A model generated the notes under the pieces. It searched no databases and was not told where the DNA came from. It worked only from the letters and a program-made list of their open reading frames with translations. A DNA stretch of 64,000 nucleotides from CAVTWS01 sp963738445 (GTDB lineage: Bacteria; Actinomycetota; Acidimicrobiia; Acidimicrobiales; SHLQ01). Location of the stretch: NCBI GenBank assembly GCA_963738445.1, contig CAVTWS010000011.1:434001-498000 (forward strand). Reading direction: 5' to 3'. Numbering within the stretch: the first letter of the stretch is position 1; each line of letters opens with the position of its first letter. Position numbers and translations under genes: made by a program. Below, one piece after another: positions 17,138-26,844 of this stretch.

Positions 17138-17959
17138 TCAGCGGTGCCGGCCGGCGAACCGCTCGTAGTGGGTGGCGATGTAGGTGTTGACGTCGGCCTC
17201 CTTGGTCTGCGCGAGGTGGCGGAGCCCGTCGCTGGCGAACGTGCGGTAGGCCGGCGTGGCGAGGCACGCGAGCAGCGCGGCGGCCACGTCTCGGGAGTCG
17301 GCCGTGGTGGCGGGATCCTGGGGGAACGGCGGGTCGTTGCCGTCCTGGGGCGTGGAGAACTCGGTGGCGGTGGTGCCGGGGATGAACAGGTGGGCGTGCA
17401 CCCCCGTTCCGGCGAGCTCCAGATGGAGGGCCTCGGTGTACAGCTCGATGGCGGCCTTGGAGGCGGCGTAGGCACCAACCCTGTAGGCGAGGGAGTGCAC
17501 GCCCATGGAGCTGATGTTGACGATGTGGCCCGAGCCGCGTTCGAGCATGGACGGCAGCAGGCCGGCGGTGAGACGGACGGGCGCGGTGAAGTTGACGGCC
17601 ATGACCTCGTCGATGTCGGCCACGCTCAGCGCCACCGCCGTGCGGCGTTTGGGGATGCCGGCGTTGTTGACGACGATGTCGACCCCGCCGAGCCCGTCGA
17701 GGGCGTCGATGGCCAGTCGGTCGACCGCGCTCGGGTCGGCGAGGTCGACGACGAACCGCTTCGACCCGGCCGGGCACTGGGCGACGATGTCGTCGAGCCG
17801 GTCGGCCCGGCGAGCGACCGCGCCGACGATGGCACCGGCCCCTGCGCAGGCCAGGGCGGTCGCGGCGCCGATGCCTGACGATGCCCCCGTGACGAGGACA
17901 CGCTGGCCCCGAAGGTCGAACGATGGGGGAGAGGAGGTTTCGTTCATGGCCCCGATCAT
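17138..17959 (-). CDS. Short-chain dehydrogenase/reductase
   Basis: 273 residues. Classical SDR: VLVTGASSGIGAA for NAD(P) binding, VDIVVNNAG, the catalytic Ser in HIVNISSMG, and Tyr-x-x-x-Lys in YAASKAA. The ARR segment after the second strand suggests NADP(H) preference. The substrate cannot be predicted. The C-terminal FASDGLRHLAQTKEADVNTYI region is not distinctive. Starts at 17959 or at the second ATG, 17947. It stands alone: the GT-C gene downstream is 84 bases away, and 244 bases without a recognisable gene separate it from the VWA gene. Confidence 0.82.
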   Translation of the reverse strand: MIGAMNETSSPPSFDLRGQRVLVTGASSGIGAATALACAGAGAIVGAVARRADRLDDIVAQCPAGSKRFVVDLADPSAVDRLAIDALDGLGGVDIVVNNAGIPKRRTAVALSVADIDEVMAVNFTAPVRLTAGLLPSMLERGSGHIVNISSMGVHSLAYRVGAYAASKAAIELYTEALHLELAGTGVHAHLFIPGTTATEFSTPQDGNDPPFPQDPATTADSRDVAAALLACLATPAYRTFASDGLRHLAQTKEADVNTYIATHYERFAGRHR

Positions 17960-18203
17960 GCCCCGCCCGGGCTGGCGGTTGGCTCACGCCCGCCCGCACG
18001 ATCAGCAGGTCCATCACGCGGGACCGGGGTTGGCGCCCGGTGCCCGCGACTGCGGCCGCGAGGTGCCCGTACCGGACGGCAACGTCTCCGTCGCCCGGGA
18101 GTGCGTCGAACGTGCGTTGCAGAGTCGAGCCGCTGAGTACGGCAGCCAACGCCCTCGGGGTCGACTGGCCGTAACCGACGTGGCGACGAGACCGTTGGCT
18201 GGG

Positions 18204-19401
18204 TCAGGTCTGCTCGGGCGGGGGCACCCGGATGGTGGTGGCCCACTCGGGAACCCTGGCTTCGGTGCCGAGGAGCACCACCACGACTCGGCACGGCGGT
18301 GGGTTGGCGGGCCAGGGCGTCGCGCCGTCGGTCAGCACGACCACGAGCCCAGGCCGGGGATGCAGGTGAGCGGCAGCCTCGATGCCCTTGCGGAGATCGG
18401 TCCCGCCGCCGCCGGTGAGCTGCACGTCGGGACCCCAGCTGGCCACGAGATCGACATCGACGTCGTTCGCCAGGACCGTGACCAGGCTCCTGTTGGTGCC
18501 CATGAGACGGAGACACGCGCGCACCTCGGTCCATGCCTCCGTCAACTGCGCCGGGCGCATCGATCCCGACGTGTCGACGACGATGGCGACGGCCGGGACC
18601 GGGCTCGTGGTGCTCGGCAGCACCACGCCGGGTACCCGGCGGCGTGAGGGTCGGCGGTAGGTGTAGTCGTCGGCGCCGCTCATCGTGGCCACGCCCGACC
18701 GAACCGCGCTTCGCAGCAGGTCGCGCCAGTCGAGCCGGGGCTCGAGCACGTCGGCGGCCCAGCGCTCCCACCCGCCCGGCTTTCGACCTGGTCGCGAACG
18801 CGGCCTGCTCCATGACCTGGTGGGCGACCTTGCGCCGCAGGAGGTCCTGTTCGAACGGCCGCAACCCGTCGCCATCGACCTCTGACGCGCCGGTGGCACC
18901 GTGGGGCTCGGTGTCGCCGGTCGCACACGCATGGCAGCCGGCGCCGCAGTCGTCAACCGGCGGAAGCTCGTCGCGCTCGCCGAGCCGGGCGAAGTAGTAC
19001 TCGGCGGCCCGACCATTGGGCAGCGCGAGGAGGGACGGCACGACGGCCCCCTGGGGCAGCTCGACGCCGTCGCGAGCCAGATCGTCGTTGATCTCGGCGT
19101 CGGCGGCCAGGTTCCAACGCTTGAGCTCGGTCTCGCCGACGAGCAGCGCCTGCGCCCGCCCCGCATGGTCTCGCACCAGGTGGGCGGCCTCGTGCAGCAG
19201 CACGCTCGCCGCCTCGGGCACGGTCCACCCGTCGAGCCGGGCCGGGTCGACCAGGAGACGCCAGCGATCGTCGACCGCGAAGCTGCCGAGCCCGGGGCGG
19301 GCCACGGGGGCCATGGCGAAGAGCACCTCGGCCAGGAACGGCTGGACCGAGGCGGCGCGCAGGCGGGCGGCGGCCAGTTTGCCGGCGTCGTAGGTGGTCA
19401 T
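18204..19401 (-). CDS. Metallopeptidase-like / VWA domain protein (DUF2201 type), frame-broken near 18770
   Basis: The N-terminal part reads from ATG 19401 and has SVLLHEAAHLVRDH (H70-E-x-x-H74), the zinc-metallopeptidase-like helix of the DUF2201 N-terminal domain, then an acidic, Cys-containing insertion. After HQVMEQAAFATRSKAGRVG the frame breaks. The continuation in another frame reads GWERWAADVLEPRLDWRDLL, then a von Willebrand A domain with the MIDAS motif VDTSGSM and a GGGGTDLRKGI loop. The reconstructed length is about 398 residues. VWA proteins of this sort work with MoxR ATPases as metal-binding chaperone or insertion partners. The MoxR-like gene lies immediately upstream, 10 bases away, supporting that pairing. 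Confidence 0.78.
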
Positions 19402-19411
19402 CCCCGCGCCG

Positions 19412-20533
19412 TCACCCTCGAGGAGCGAAACCGTCGAGCAGGCCCGCCTCGCGGATCAGCGGAGCCATCACCGCCAACACCTCGGCCGGCGGCACGGCGC
19501 CGTCGGGCCGGTTCGCCACCAGCTGGCGCGCCGCGGGGATGACGATGTCGGGGCTGTCGCTGCGCGCCCCGTGAGCGAGGGCACGCCATGCGGCCTCCCA
19601 GCGCCGCGGTGTGGGGTCGGCGGCGACGGCACCCACGATCGACGCCAGCACCGCGTACGCCCGGTCACTGCGCTCGGGCAGGACGAGCGAGTCCGGGTCG
19701 CGGAACACCGCTTCGGGGTCGGGGAGCGATCCCTCGTCTCGCCAGGCGAAGAGCTCGGCGGCGGCGACGGGGCCGACGCAACCGGCCACCAGCGCGGCGG
19801 TGGCCTCCGGGCTGGTCTCGGCGGCGTCGGCGGTCCCCAACAGGGTCGCGGCCATCGTCCACGAACGAGGCGACGCCCACGCCCGGCCCGCCTCGGCCTG
19901 GGACGGCGGCAGCCGGTAAAGAAGCGCGGCGCGGCGACGCACGAACGCGGCCACTTCGGCCCGAGCCCGAATCACGTGCGAGGCCAGGTCGGCGGGGTCG
20001 ACCGCCGGCAGGGCGAGGCGGGGGAAACCGCCGACGATGCCGTCGGCCCACTCCGCGGCGTCGATTGCCCAGTCGAGATGGCAGAACCGGTTGGCCAGCG
20101 GGGCGGCGAGGTTCCAGCCGTGGGCCGCTTCGTCAGCGGGGTTCGCCGCCGCCACGATCACCACGCCGTCGGGGAGCTGGAGGTCGCCCACGGCTCGCTC
20201 CAGGACCACCCGCAGCAACGCCGCCTGTACCGCCGGCGGCGCCGTGGACAGCTCGTCGAGCAGCAGCACGCCCCGCCCGGCGGCCGCCAACCGCTCGGCC
20301 CAGCGTGGTGGCGCCATGACCACCGAGCCGCCATCGGGTTGGATGACGGGGAGGCCGGCGAAGTCGGAGGGCTCGCGGATGCTGGCGATCACCACCTCGC
20401 ACGGCAAGCCGGCGTCGGCGGCCAGCTGCAACAAGGCAGATGTCTTCCCGGTGCCTGGGCCGCCCCACAACAGCACGGGCACGCCCGCAGCGATGGCGAC
20501 GGGCAGGGCCTCGCGTGACGTCGAGAGCGTCAT
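19412..20533 (-). CDS. MoxR-like AAA+ ATPase
   Basis: 373 residues from ATG 20533. Walker A GGPGTGKT is at 24-31 and Walker B reads GVLLLDELSTA. The pre-sensor segment VVIVAAANPADEAAHGWNLA and the NRFCHLDW box follow the pattern of MoxR/YehL-type ATPases. The start overlaps the stop of the upstream LRV-repeat gene by 3 bases, and the VWA gene follows at 10 bases, so the three are surely one transcription unit. MoxR ATPases remodel or load cofactors into partner complexes together with a VWA protein. No target enzyme is encoded next to them here. Confidence 0.85.
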   Translation of the reverse strand: MTLSTSREALPVAIAAGVPVLLWGGPGTGKTSALLQLAADAGLPCEVVIASIREPSDFAGLPVIQPDGGSVVMAPPRWAERLAAAGRGVLLLDELSTAPPAVQAALLRVVLERAVGDLQLPDGVVIVAAANPADEAAHGWNLAAPLANRFCHLDWAIDAAEWADGIVGGFPRLALPAVDPADLASHVIRARAEVAAFVRRRAALLYRLPPSQAEAGRAWASPRSWTMAATLLGTADAAETSPEATAALVAGCVGPVAAAELFAWRDEGSLPDPEAVFRDPDSLVLPERSDRAYAVLASIVGAVAADPTPRRWEAAWRALAHGARSDSPDIVIPAARQLVANRPDGAVPPAEVLAVMAPLIREAGLLDGFAPRG

Positions 20534-22072
20534 CGATGAGTCGCTTTCGGGCTCGCCGACGCCCTCGGCGTGAGGGTTCGGCCGGCGGGGCGGGTTCGGG
20601 AGCGTTGGGTCATCCGGCGTCGCGCGGTGTTGCGAACTGCACGATCGGCATCGGCCAGCATCGTCGTGCACTCGTCGAGGCCGAGGCTGGCGAGGCGGGC
20701 GAGCTGACGGCGGGCGTCGGGGGACGGGTCCTCGAGCGCGGCGGCGGCGTCGGCACCCGGGCGCGACGCCCGGGCGACGCGGACCGGCCACAGCGGATGG
20801 GTGTCGACCACGTCGTCGTCGGCCAGGGCCGCCACGTTGTGCCGGGCCACGGACGTGGTGGGTCCGGGGTTGCCCCGGCCCGTGACCGGATCGAAGCGGG
20901 CGTCGTGCCCGCCGCCCCCGCCCAGGGCTAGCCACGTGCCGACCACCTCGCGGACATCCGCAGGGCAGCGTGGGTTGATCAGGGCCCGGGTGAGGAGCCA
21001 GGACGGCTCGTCCAGCGCCGCGGCAGACTCGGCGGAGGGCGTCGGCCGAGACGGAGCCGTGCCTCACCGCGACACCACGCACGAAGACGCTCGGGTCAGC
21101 GACGAGGCGGTCGACGACGGCGGTTGGTGTCGCCGGGTTGGTCGCCACGGCGAGGGCGACCGCCGAGCCCGCGATCGCCAGCGCGTCCAGGATCGACGGC
21201 GTTGTCGTGTTCGCAGCCACGATCCACCGAACACCCCAGCTGGCATCGGCGGCGAGCTGCTCGAGGATCCGCGGCGGCGTCGACGGGTTGCCTGCCACCG
21301 CGGCCCGCACATGCCACACGGTCGATGAGGCGGCCGCCACCAGCAGGTCGGCCCTCGTGTTGGGATGGGCGGCAACGAGCGTTCGGGCGGCGGGAGGATC
21401 GGTCCGCCGGCTGAGCTCGTCGAGGAGGTCGGTGGGTGTGGACGGGTTGGCAGCCAGCGCGATCGCGAGGTCGGCGCCGACCCCATGCCGGGCCAGCCGG
21501 GAGAGCGCCGCCGCGGTAGCGGCCGGATTCGATGCCGCCTGCACCTGAGTCTCTTCCTGCATCAGGAGGTGGTCGACGACGGCCTCGGGGGTGCTCGGCT
21601 GGGCTGCGACCACGCGGCGCACCGCCACCGTGGCCTGATCGACGGCCGCGCAGGCGCGGTGGACCGGAAGCGCCGACCAGGCGCGGCGGCGACGGATGGC
21701 GGCGAACGCCACCGAAGCCACCCCGCGGTCGGGGTCGTCGAGGGCCACGACCACGTCGGCCAGAGGTGCCGACGGGTTCGCGAGCGCCCGTTGCCGTACC
21801 GGCCGGTCCGCGTCCTTCACAAGCGTGGTCAAGACGTGGGCCGGGGTGGCGGCATTGCCGGCCAACCGGACGCGAACGAGGGTCTCGTCATCGGCCGCGA
21901 GCCTCGACAGCACCTCGACCGGGCTGGCGGGGTTGCCGGCCACGGCTCGGCGGACCGTGGGCTCGGGATCGCGGCCGAGGGCGGCCAGCGTGTCCGGAGG
22001 GGTGAGGCGGTGCCCGGCCAGGGCGACGCGCTCGGGGCGGTCGAGATCGGTGATGAGGCTCGTCGCTGTCAA
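20530..22072 (-). CDS. Leucine-rich-repeat-variant (LRV/HEAT-like) repeat protein, frame-broken near 21035
   Basis: About 12-14 helical repeats of 23-25 residues dominate the protein, with consensus like VRxAVAGNPSTPxxLLxxLA (examples AVAGNPASPVEVLSRLA and ALAANPSTPTDLLDEL). This is the LRV pattern, related to HEAT repeats and expected to form a superhelical protein-binding scaffold. After about residue 345 the frame breaks near 21035. The tail continues in another frame (AESAAALDEPSWLLTRALINPRC and onward) to a stop overlapping the MoxR-like ATG. I chose the TTG at 22072, with GGAGG upstream, because the sequence before it looks non-coding; this is uncertain. The adaptor role for the AAA+/VWA pair is inferred from context. 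Confidence 0.72.
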
Positions 22073-22309
22073 CGGTGTGCCGTGGCCTCCTGGCTCCGGT
22101 CCTACCCGGGCCGTAGCGTAGTGAGGCTGGCCTGCAGTTCCGTGTCGCCCAGGTTGCCCGCGAGCTGATGTGTCGGGACAGACGTCGATGACCGGCACGG
22201 CGATCCCCCTATCGGCCCCTACCCATGGGGGGGCGATCCCTGATTCGGCATCGGACCGCGACTCGTACCGTCGTCCTCGTCCCATCCAACACCGATCAGG
22301 AGGATCGAC

Positions 22310-22876
22310 ATGGACAACAACATCAACACCACGAAGCGAATCGCCCGCCCGGCACGGAGCGTCGTGTTCCTGGTCGCCGTCGGGTTCTGGGTCCTCGGCG
22401 TCAACGCTCAGGCGTTCGCCGCCGAGCGCGGTGATGGCGACGGGATCTACGGGAACACCGAGCAGGAGTGCCGCTCCTCGGGCGGTACCTGGACCGAGAC
22501 GCTCGACGGCGGTACCTCGTGCTGCACGTCTGACATCGACCTCGGCCAGACGTGCACCGACTGTGACGCCAATGGCAACTGCGAGGTGTGCAACCAGGAC
22601 TCACCCGGCAACGACGTCCTCCTCTGCCATTCGGTCCGTGCCGACGTCGGCTCCGAGCCCCAGGCGATCGACCCGGGACTGCCACCCCTGCCGCCGGCCA
22701 GCGCCGACCCTGCGCCCCTTCCCGGACCGGTCACCTCGGGGGCCGTTCAGGTCACGCCGGCTCCCTCGACTGCCGAAACTCCGGCCGTGGTCACAGCCGC
22801 CAAGCCCAGGGCCTGGTCGTTCGCCGGCGCCGGCGCCATCCGCCGGGTCGCCGAGATCGGCAAATGGCTGGCCTGA
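22310..22876 (+). CDS. Exported Cys-rich protein, unknown function
   Basis: 188 residues with a strong AGGAGG site 7 bases before ATG. The N-terminus has a basic region and hydrophobic core (SVVFLVAVGFWVLGVNAQAFA) with a signal-peptidase site after AFA. The mature part begins with a Cys-rich segment of about 70 residues holding nine cysteines (including SCCTSD, TCTDCDANGNCEVCNQ) and then a Pro/Ala-rich tail. Disulfide-rich or metal-binding character is likely; no family is recognised. A hydrophobic C-terminal stretch is too short to be a sure anchor. It is transcribed away from the LRV operon and may pair with the small ORF that follows after 28 bases. Confidence 0.7.
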   Translation: MDNNINTTKRIARPARSVVFLVAVGFWVLGVNAQAFAAERGDGDGIYGNTEQECRSSGGTWTETLDGGTSCCTSDIDLGQTCTDCDANGNCEVCNQDSPGNDVLLCHSVRADVGSEPQAIDPGLPPLPPASADPAPLPGPVTSGAVQVTPAPSTAETPAVVTAAKPRAWSFAGAGAIRRVAEIGKWLA

Positions 22877-22904
22877 GCACACACCCGCAACCAGGAGGCA
22901 GGAC

Positions 22905-23216
22905 ATGGCTACCACGACGACAAACAGGGCGGAGGACGACCCCGTCCGGCCGGCCGAGCCGGGGCGAGCCGCACCCCACTCAACCGGTCTCACCGGCCCC
23001 GGTGCCCACGGCGATCGCCTGCCTCCGGTCGTGGCCGAGCCCCAGCCCACGGGGCCCACTCGGAGCGGAGTGGATGGACAGGGACGACGTCGTGGGTGTC
23101 GTCGCAGCCGTTGGGAGCGTCCGAGGTTCGGTCTGCTGCACGGTTGGGTGACCACTTCGTCGACGCGGTGGCGAGCTCTCAGCAGCCCGGGGGAGGGTGG
23201 TGGTGGGGCCGGGTAG
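22905..23216 (+). CDS. Small hypothetical protein, frame uncertain
   Basis: AGGAGG lies 7 bases before ATG 22905, and the spacing to the Cys-rich gene (28 bases) suggests one operon. The first 55 residues (starting MATTTTNRAEDDPVRPAEPG) are polar and low complexity. After that this frame becomes Arg- and Gly-rich, which looks like out-of-frame GC-rich DNA. An adjacent frame gives a more natural EWMDRDDVVGVVAAVG segment, so an indel near 23060 is possible. No homology is recognised. The 120 bases downstream hold no gene I can support. Confidence 0.35.
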   Translation: MATTTTNRAEDDPVRPAEPGRAAPHSTGLTGPGAHGDRLPPVVAEPQPTGPTRSGVDGQGRRRGCRRSRWERPRFGLLHGWVTTSSTRWRALSSPGEGGGGAG

Positions 23217-23338
23217 GCGGTACGGCGGGGAGCAGGGGGTGGGGGTCGGGAGGCGGGGGAGTGTTTCGAGCATCTGGGCCTGTTCGCACCGACCTTCGGC
23301 TTGAGTGACCTCGTGGTAGCGCCGGCCGCACTCGCGGA

Positions 23339-23800
23339 TCAGGGGTCGGCTGATTGGGGGATGAGGCGGGCGGTGGCGGTGCCGTGGACGCGTTGGCCGT
23401 TCGATGCTCCCGGGAGTGCGGGGGCGAGGATGTACTCGACGTCCATGTGGACGGCGACGCTGACGGTGTCGGCATCCACGACGATCGAATCGATGACCAC
23501 GCCGTCGAGGCCGCGGGCGTCGATGGATGCGATGGCGACCTGGCGGGCGCGGTCTTCGGCGAGGGTGATGTCGCCGCCGGTGTAGAGCACGTCGGTGGCC
23601 ACGGCGGAGGCGGCATCGTTGGCGGCGGCCGCGGCGACGTCTTCCAGTTCCTGGTGGCGGAGGTGGACGAGCGAGAAGTCGACGGCGATCGAACCGAGCA
23701 GGATCACCACCAGAATGGCCACGGGGAACAGGAGTAGCACCGTGCCGTGATCGTGCTCCGAACGGCGCCGGGCGGTGGGCGGATGGCGGCTGGTCAGCAT
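23339..23800 (-). CDS. TadG/TadE-like pilus-assembly protein
   Basis: 153 residues from ATG 23800. A short basic N-terminus ending DHG is followed by one membrane helix (TVLLLFPVAILVVILLGSIAVDFSLVH) and a helix with LRHQELEDVAAAAANDAAS, the hallmark of TadE/TadG-type pseudopilin-like proteins and of the Rv3654-like proteins of actinobacterial pilus loci. The rest is a beta-rich extracytoplasmic domain. The ATG overlaps the preceding TadE-like gene by 7 bases. It is the last gene of the Tad operon. Confidence 0.78.
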   Translation of the reverse strand: MLTSRHPPTARRRSEHDHGTVLLLFPVAILVVILLGSIAVDFSLVHLRHQELEDVAAAAANDAASAVATDVLYTGGDITLAEDRARQVAIASIDARGLDGVVIDSIVVDADTVSVAVHMDVEYILAPALPGASNGQRVHGTATARLIPQSADP

Positions 23801-24293
23801 GGTGACGCCTCCAGCTCGCTCGTGCGATACCCGTCGACCAGCTCGGAGGCGGTGACCACGACGTCGATGCCGTCGCCGAAGCCGCCGATCCACGGCAGGG
23901 TCAGGGCGGGCACCTCGTAGGCGACCTCGACGGTCACCCGGCCGCATCGCCCGTAGCCGTCGGGGTAGGTGATGGACACCGATCGAAGTCCGTCGTCGCC
24001 CCGGCCCTGGCTCGTCATCGTCTCGGTGGCGGCCGCGGTGGCGGCGGCCGACGAGTCGCCGACCCCGGTGACCGTCTCGGCCGCCGCTCTCGCCCCTTCC
24101 CGAGCCGCGGCAGACACCGCGAGTCGAGTGTCGACGACCGCCCAGGCGTTGACCATCAACAACATGCCGACGACGAGCACCAAGAAGCCGAAGGGCAGCA
24201 CTTCGATGCCGCCCGCAGCGCCCCGGTCGCCGCAGCGACTCGGGCTGGTCGAGGCGCCCGGTTGGCGCCGAGCTTCGGATGGCGCCCGGTCAC
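23794..24293 (-). CDS. TadE-like pilus protein, frame-broken near 24225
   Basis: The GTG at 24293 overlaps the stop of the preceding gene (GTGA). After about 22 basic residues the frame breaks, and the conserved body continues as CGDRGAAGGIEVLPFGFLVL, a membrane helix with the TadE-typical Glu, then AVVDTRLAVSAAAREGARAA, the standard post-helix segment. The C-terminus (GRCGRVTVEVAYEVPALTLPWIGG) is the usual beta-rich part. TadE-like minor pseudopilins are needed for assembly of Flp pili or related secretion systems. Confidence 0.72.
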
Positions 24294-24708
24294 GGCTGGA
24301 GCTCCTCGATGCGGACGGTGACCGTCCGATCGATCGTCTCGAAGTCCGAGCCCGGCCACGAACGCGGGGAGGGCCGACGGTGGCGTCACGACGACGTGGA
24401 GCTCCAACACGTCGGTGCCGCAGCTGGCCGTCACCTCGGCGTCGCGACCGACCTGACCCAGGTTCGTCCGGACCCGTGCCATCGCCGACGCGGCCATCTC
24501 CGGGCACGAGGCGATGCCGTCGCTGCGGGTCGCCGCTCGCGCTGCCGCTTCGGCGGTGCTGGTGACGACCGATCGGGCGTAGAGGTGGAACAGGACGTGT
24601 ACCGCCACCAGGAGCAGGATCAGGAAGACCGTCAGTCCGCCGACCAGACCGAACAGGCCCGAGGCCGCGATCGTGCGGCCGGGAACGCCGGGCTGGGGCC
24701 GCGGTCAG
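24290..24708 (-). CDS. Second TadE-like pilus protein, start and frame uncertain
   Basis: The conserved body is a membrane helix (GLVGGLTVFLILLLVAVHVLF) followed by HLYARSVVTSTAEAAARAAT, as in TadE proteins, and a beta-rich domain ending ETIDRTVTVRIEELQP. The end lies in a different frame from the body, with a break near 24335. Upstream, no ATG or GTG exists in the body's frame. A CTG at 24708 overlaps the pilin stop (CTGA), in the position where neighbours have GTGA or ATGA, and would give TAAPARRSRPHDRG as N-terminus after one more indel. I treat this as a real gene with base errors. Confidence 0.55.
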
Positions 24709-24935
24709 CTGCCGATCTGGCCGACCTGCTGGCGGGTGGTCGCCTCGGTGTCCTCCCAGATGCTCTTGAAGGCGACCCACATGAGGGCGCCGAGAAAGGC
24801 GACGATGAGCACCGCGATGGCCGCGGAGATCACGCCCTCGCCCCGATCGCCCCGGAGGCGTCCGGGCACCGACGCGGTGGCCGACAGGGCCTGGGCCCAG
24901 GCGAGGCCGATACGCAAGGAAAGAGTGCTGGTCAT
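24705..24935 (-). CDS. Flp-type pilin-like small membrane protein
   Basis: 76 residues from ATG 24935, with AGAGGAGA about 7 bases upstream. After a 35-residue N-terminus comes DRGEGVISAAIAVLIVAFLG and one membrane helix, then a short charged, Gln-rich tail. The small size, single helix preceded by R-G-E-G and location between tadC and the TadE-like genes fit the pilin slot of actinobacterial Tad loci. It lacks the classical Flp GLIAALIAV motif, so it may be a divergent pilin or a pilin-like partner. Confidence 0.62.
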   Translation of the reverse strand: MTSTLSLRIGLAWAQALSATASVPGRLRGDRGEGVISAAIAVLIVAFLGALMWVAFKSIWEDTEATTRQQVGQIGS

Positions 24936-24982
24936 CTGGGGTCTCCTCTGGTTGGGTTGGCATGAGGTCGGGTGGCGGCCGG

Positions 24983-25920
24983 TCAGGGCGTGCCGGAGAA
25001 CAGGGGCAGGGCGTCGACGAACGGCACGGCCATGAAGAGGACCCCGGGCACGAGCGTCGGCCACGGTGACCGGGATCCAGACCTGCTGGCTTCGGCGTTC
25101 GATCGGTCTCGATGAGCTCGCGCTGCACGTCGCGGCGGATCGTTCGGGCCTCCTCGGCGATGAGCCGGCCGAGGTCGCCGGCTTCGTGGTTGAGGGCGAG
25201 CACGCCGACGAGGCGGTGGACGGCGTCGACATCGACGAGCTCGGCCCACTCCCGCAGCGCCTCGACCTCGCTGAGGCCTTGACGGATGCGCCGCATGACC
25301 CGGGCGAGGTCGGCGGCGCAGGCCCCGGCTGCCGCGCTCGGCGAGGCGGTCGAGCGCCGCGCCGAGCGAGTAGCCCGCCGACAGCAGCATGCCCGAGCTG
25401 CTCGGCGACGACGGGCAGCTCGAGGAACAGCCGCCGCTGCCAGCGAGCCGAGGCGCCGGCGAGGCCGCTGCTCGACGAGGAGGAAGGCCAGCAGCGGGCT
25501 CGCCGAGGACGGCCAGGACCAGCAGCGGCGGCGGGAGCGCCGACGGCAGCGCCGACGAACGAGCCGGCGAGCAGCGCCGAACGCCGCGATCGCCCAGCCG
25601 AGCTGGCGGACGCGGAACGCGGTCGGACCGACATCGGCGTGGACCCGCGCGAAGCCGGGTGTGCGAGGTCCTCGGCGACACCGAACGAGCCGCGGCGAGC
25701 CGCTCGCCGAGCTCGCTCGCCAGCGGGGCGACGACATCGCGGAACGATGTCACGGACAGCAGGCGCCGGAGCGGTCGGCGCGCTGCCGACGCCGCCGGCG
25801 ACGTAGGGGCGGAGCCGGTCGGCGAGCGACGGCCGGCGAGAACCAGCGCAGCTCGGCCAGGACAGCAGCGTGGCCACCGGGCCGCGCGGCCACACCAGAG
25901 CGACCAGTGCCGATCGCCAT
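24983..25920 (-). pseudogene. tadC: tadC-like (GspF domain) gene with multiple frame breaks
   Basis: Recognisable pieces occur in order in alternating frames: AGSFVGAAVGAP, then RRLFLELPVVAEQLG, MRRIRQGLSEVEALREWAEL, DVDAVHRLVGVLALNHEAGD, LGRLIAEEARTIRRDVQREL, VWIPVTV, and the terminal helix LVPGVLFMAVPFVDALPLFS ending at 24983. These are the T2SSF/GspF-domain helices of a TadC inner-membrane platform protein. At least four single-base shifts are needed to join them, yet each piece is well preserved, which speaks for sequencing indels. The start is placed at ATG 25920, just after the tadB end. Confidence 0.6.
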
Positions 25921-25929
25921 GGCGGCTCA

Positions 25930-26834
25930 CGGGCCGCCTCATGCGGATGACGAACACCCGTCGCTCGTCGGGGAGGCGCATGATGCGGCCGGCCCACACC
26001 CAGCACGCCGAGCGACCAGCGTGATCGCCGACCACCACGATCAGCTGCCCGGTCGGCTCGTGCGTAGGCGGCTCGGCCGTTGCCGACCGACATGCCGGCG
26101 AGCGCCATGCCGAGCGGCACGATCGAGCACGAACCGGCGGGCGAAGCGGGCGCCCGCCTGCGTCGGCCCGGGCGTCCTTGCGGCCCTGCAGGTCGCGGAC
26201 GCGGTCGTCGGCGAGGGCGCTCCAGGCGGCGGTCGAGGTCGGAGCCGCCGAGCTCGTGGGCGATCAGCAGCGTCTCGCACGACGGCGTCGGCGGTGGGAT
26301 CGGCGAGCGGTGCCTTGAGCACATCGAGCGTGCGAGCGAAGTCGGTCGAGAGCAGCCACTCGCGGTGGGCGGCCTCGAACGCCGGCCGCAGCTCCTCGGG
26401 GCCCCGGCGGCCGACCTCGAAGAGCGCCTGGGGGATCGAGCGGCCGACCGAACCGGTGAGGATCCGGATCTCCTCGATCAGCCGGGGCCAGCCTCCTGGG
26501 CCGTTCGGCGGCGGGCGCTCCGCCGGCGGCGGTACGGCGCGATCGGGAACGATGGCGGCGAACGCGCCGACGACGAGCGCGCGGCACGAGACCGCCGAAC
26601 AGCGGCGAAGGCGACGAGCGAAGCCGATGACGAACAGCGCCGCCACGGCACGCCGACGAACTCGCCGCGGTCGACGTCGTCGAGCCCGGCCTGGGCCAGC
26701 CACTCGTCGAGCCGCGGCCCGCCGTCGGGTGCGACGGCTCGAGCGTGCCGGGGCCGGCCCGAGGCCGCGCCAGCCCGGCGCATGACCGCGGTGTAGAGGA
26801 GGAACACGCCGTACGCAGCGGCGCGCGCCAGCAT
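25930..26834 (-). pseudogene. tadB: tadB-like (GspF domain) gene with multiple frame breaks
   Basis: From ATG 26834: MLARAAAYGVFLLYTAVMRR, then DEWLAQAGLDDVDRGEFVGV, a hydrophobic stretch, RLIEEIRILTGSVGRSIPQA, PAFEAAHREWLLSTDFARTL, ETLLIAHELGGSDLDRRLE, PLGMALAGMSVGNGRAAY, and ACWVWAGRIMRLPDERRVF near the end. The pieces alternate among frames. This is the TadB layout, with a T2SSF domain followed by a C-terminal membrane helix and GRAAY box. It acts with TadC as the inner-membrane platform on which the TadA ATPase works. The end coordinate is approximate. Confidence 0.6.
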
Positions 26835-26844
26835 CGACGACGTC

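Noticed and set aside
17960..18203. Possible small gene between the SDR and VWA genes
   Set aside because: Open frames exist on both strands but none has a ribosome site, a protein-like composition or a recognisable motif.
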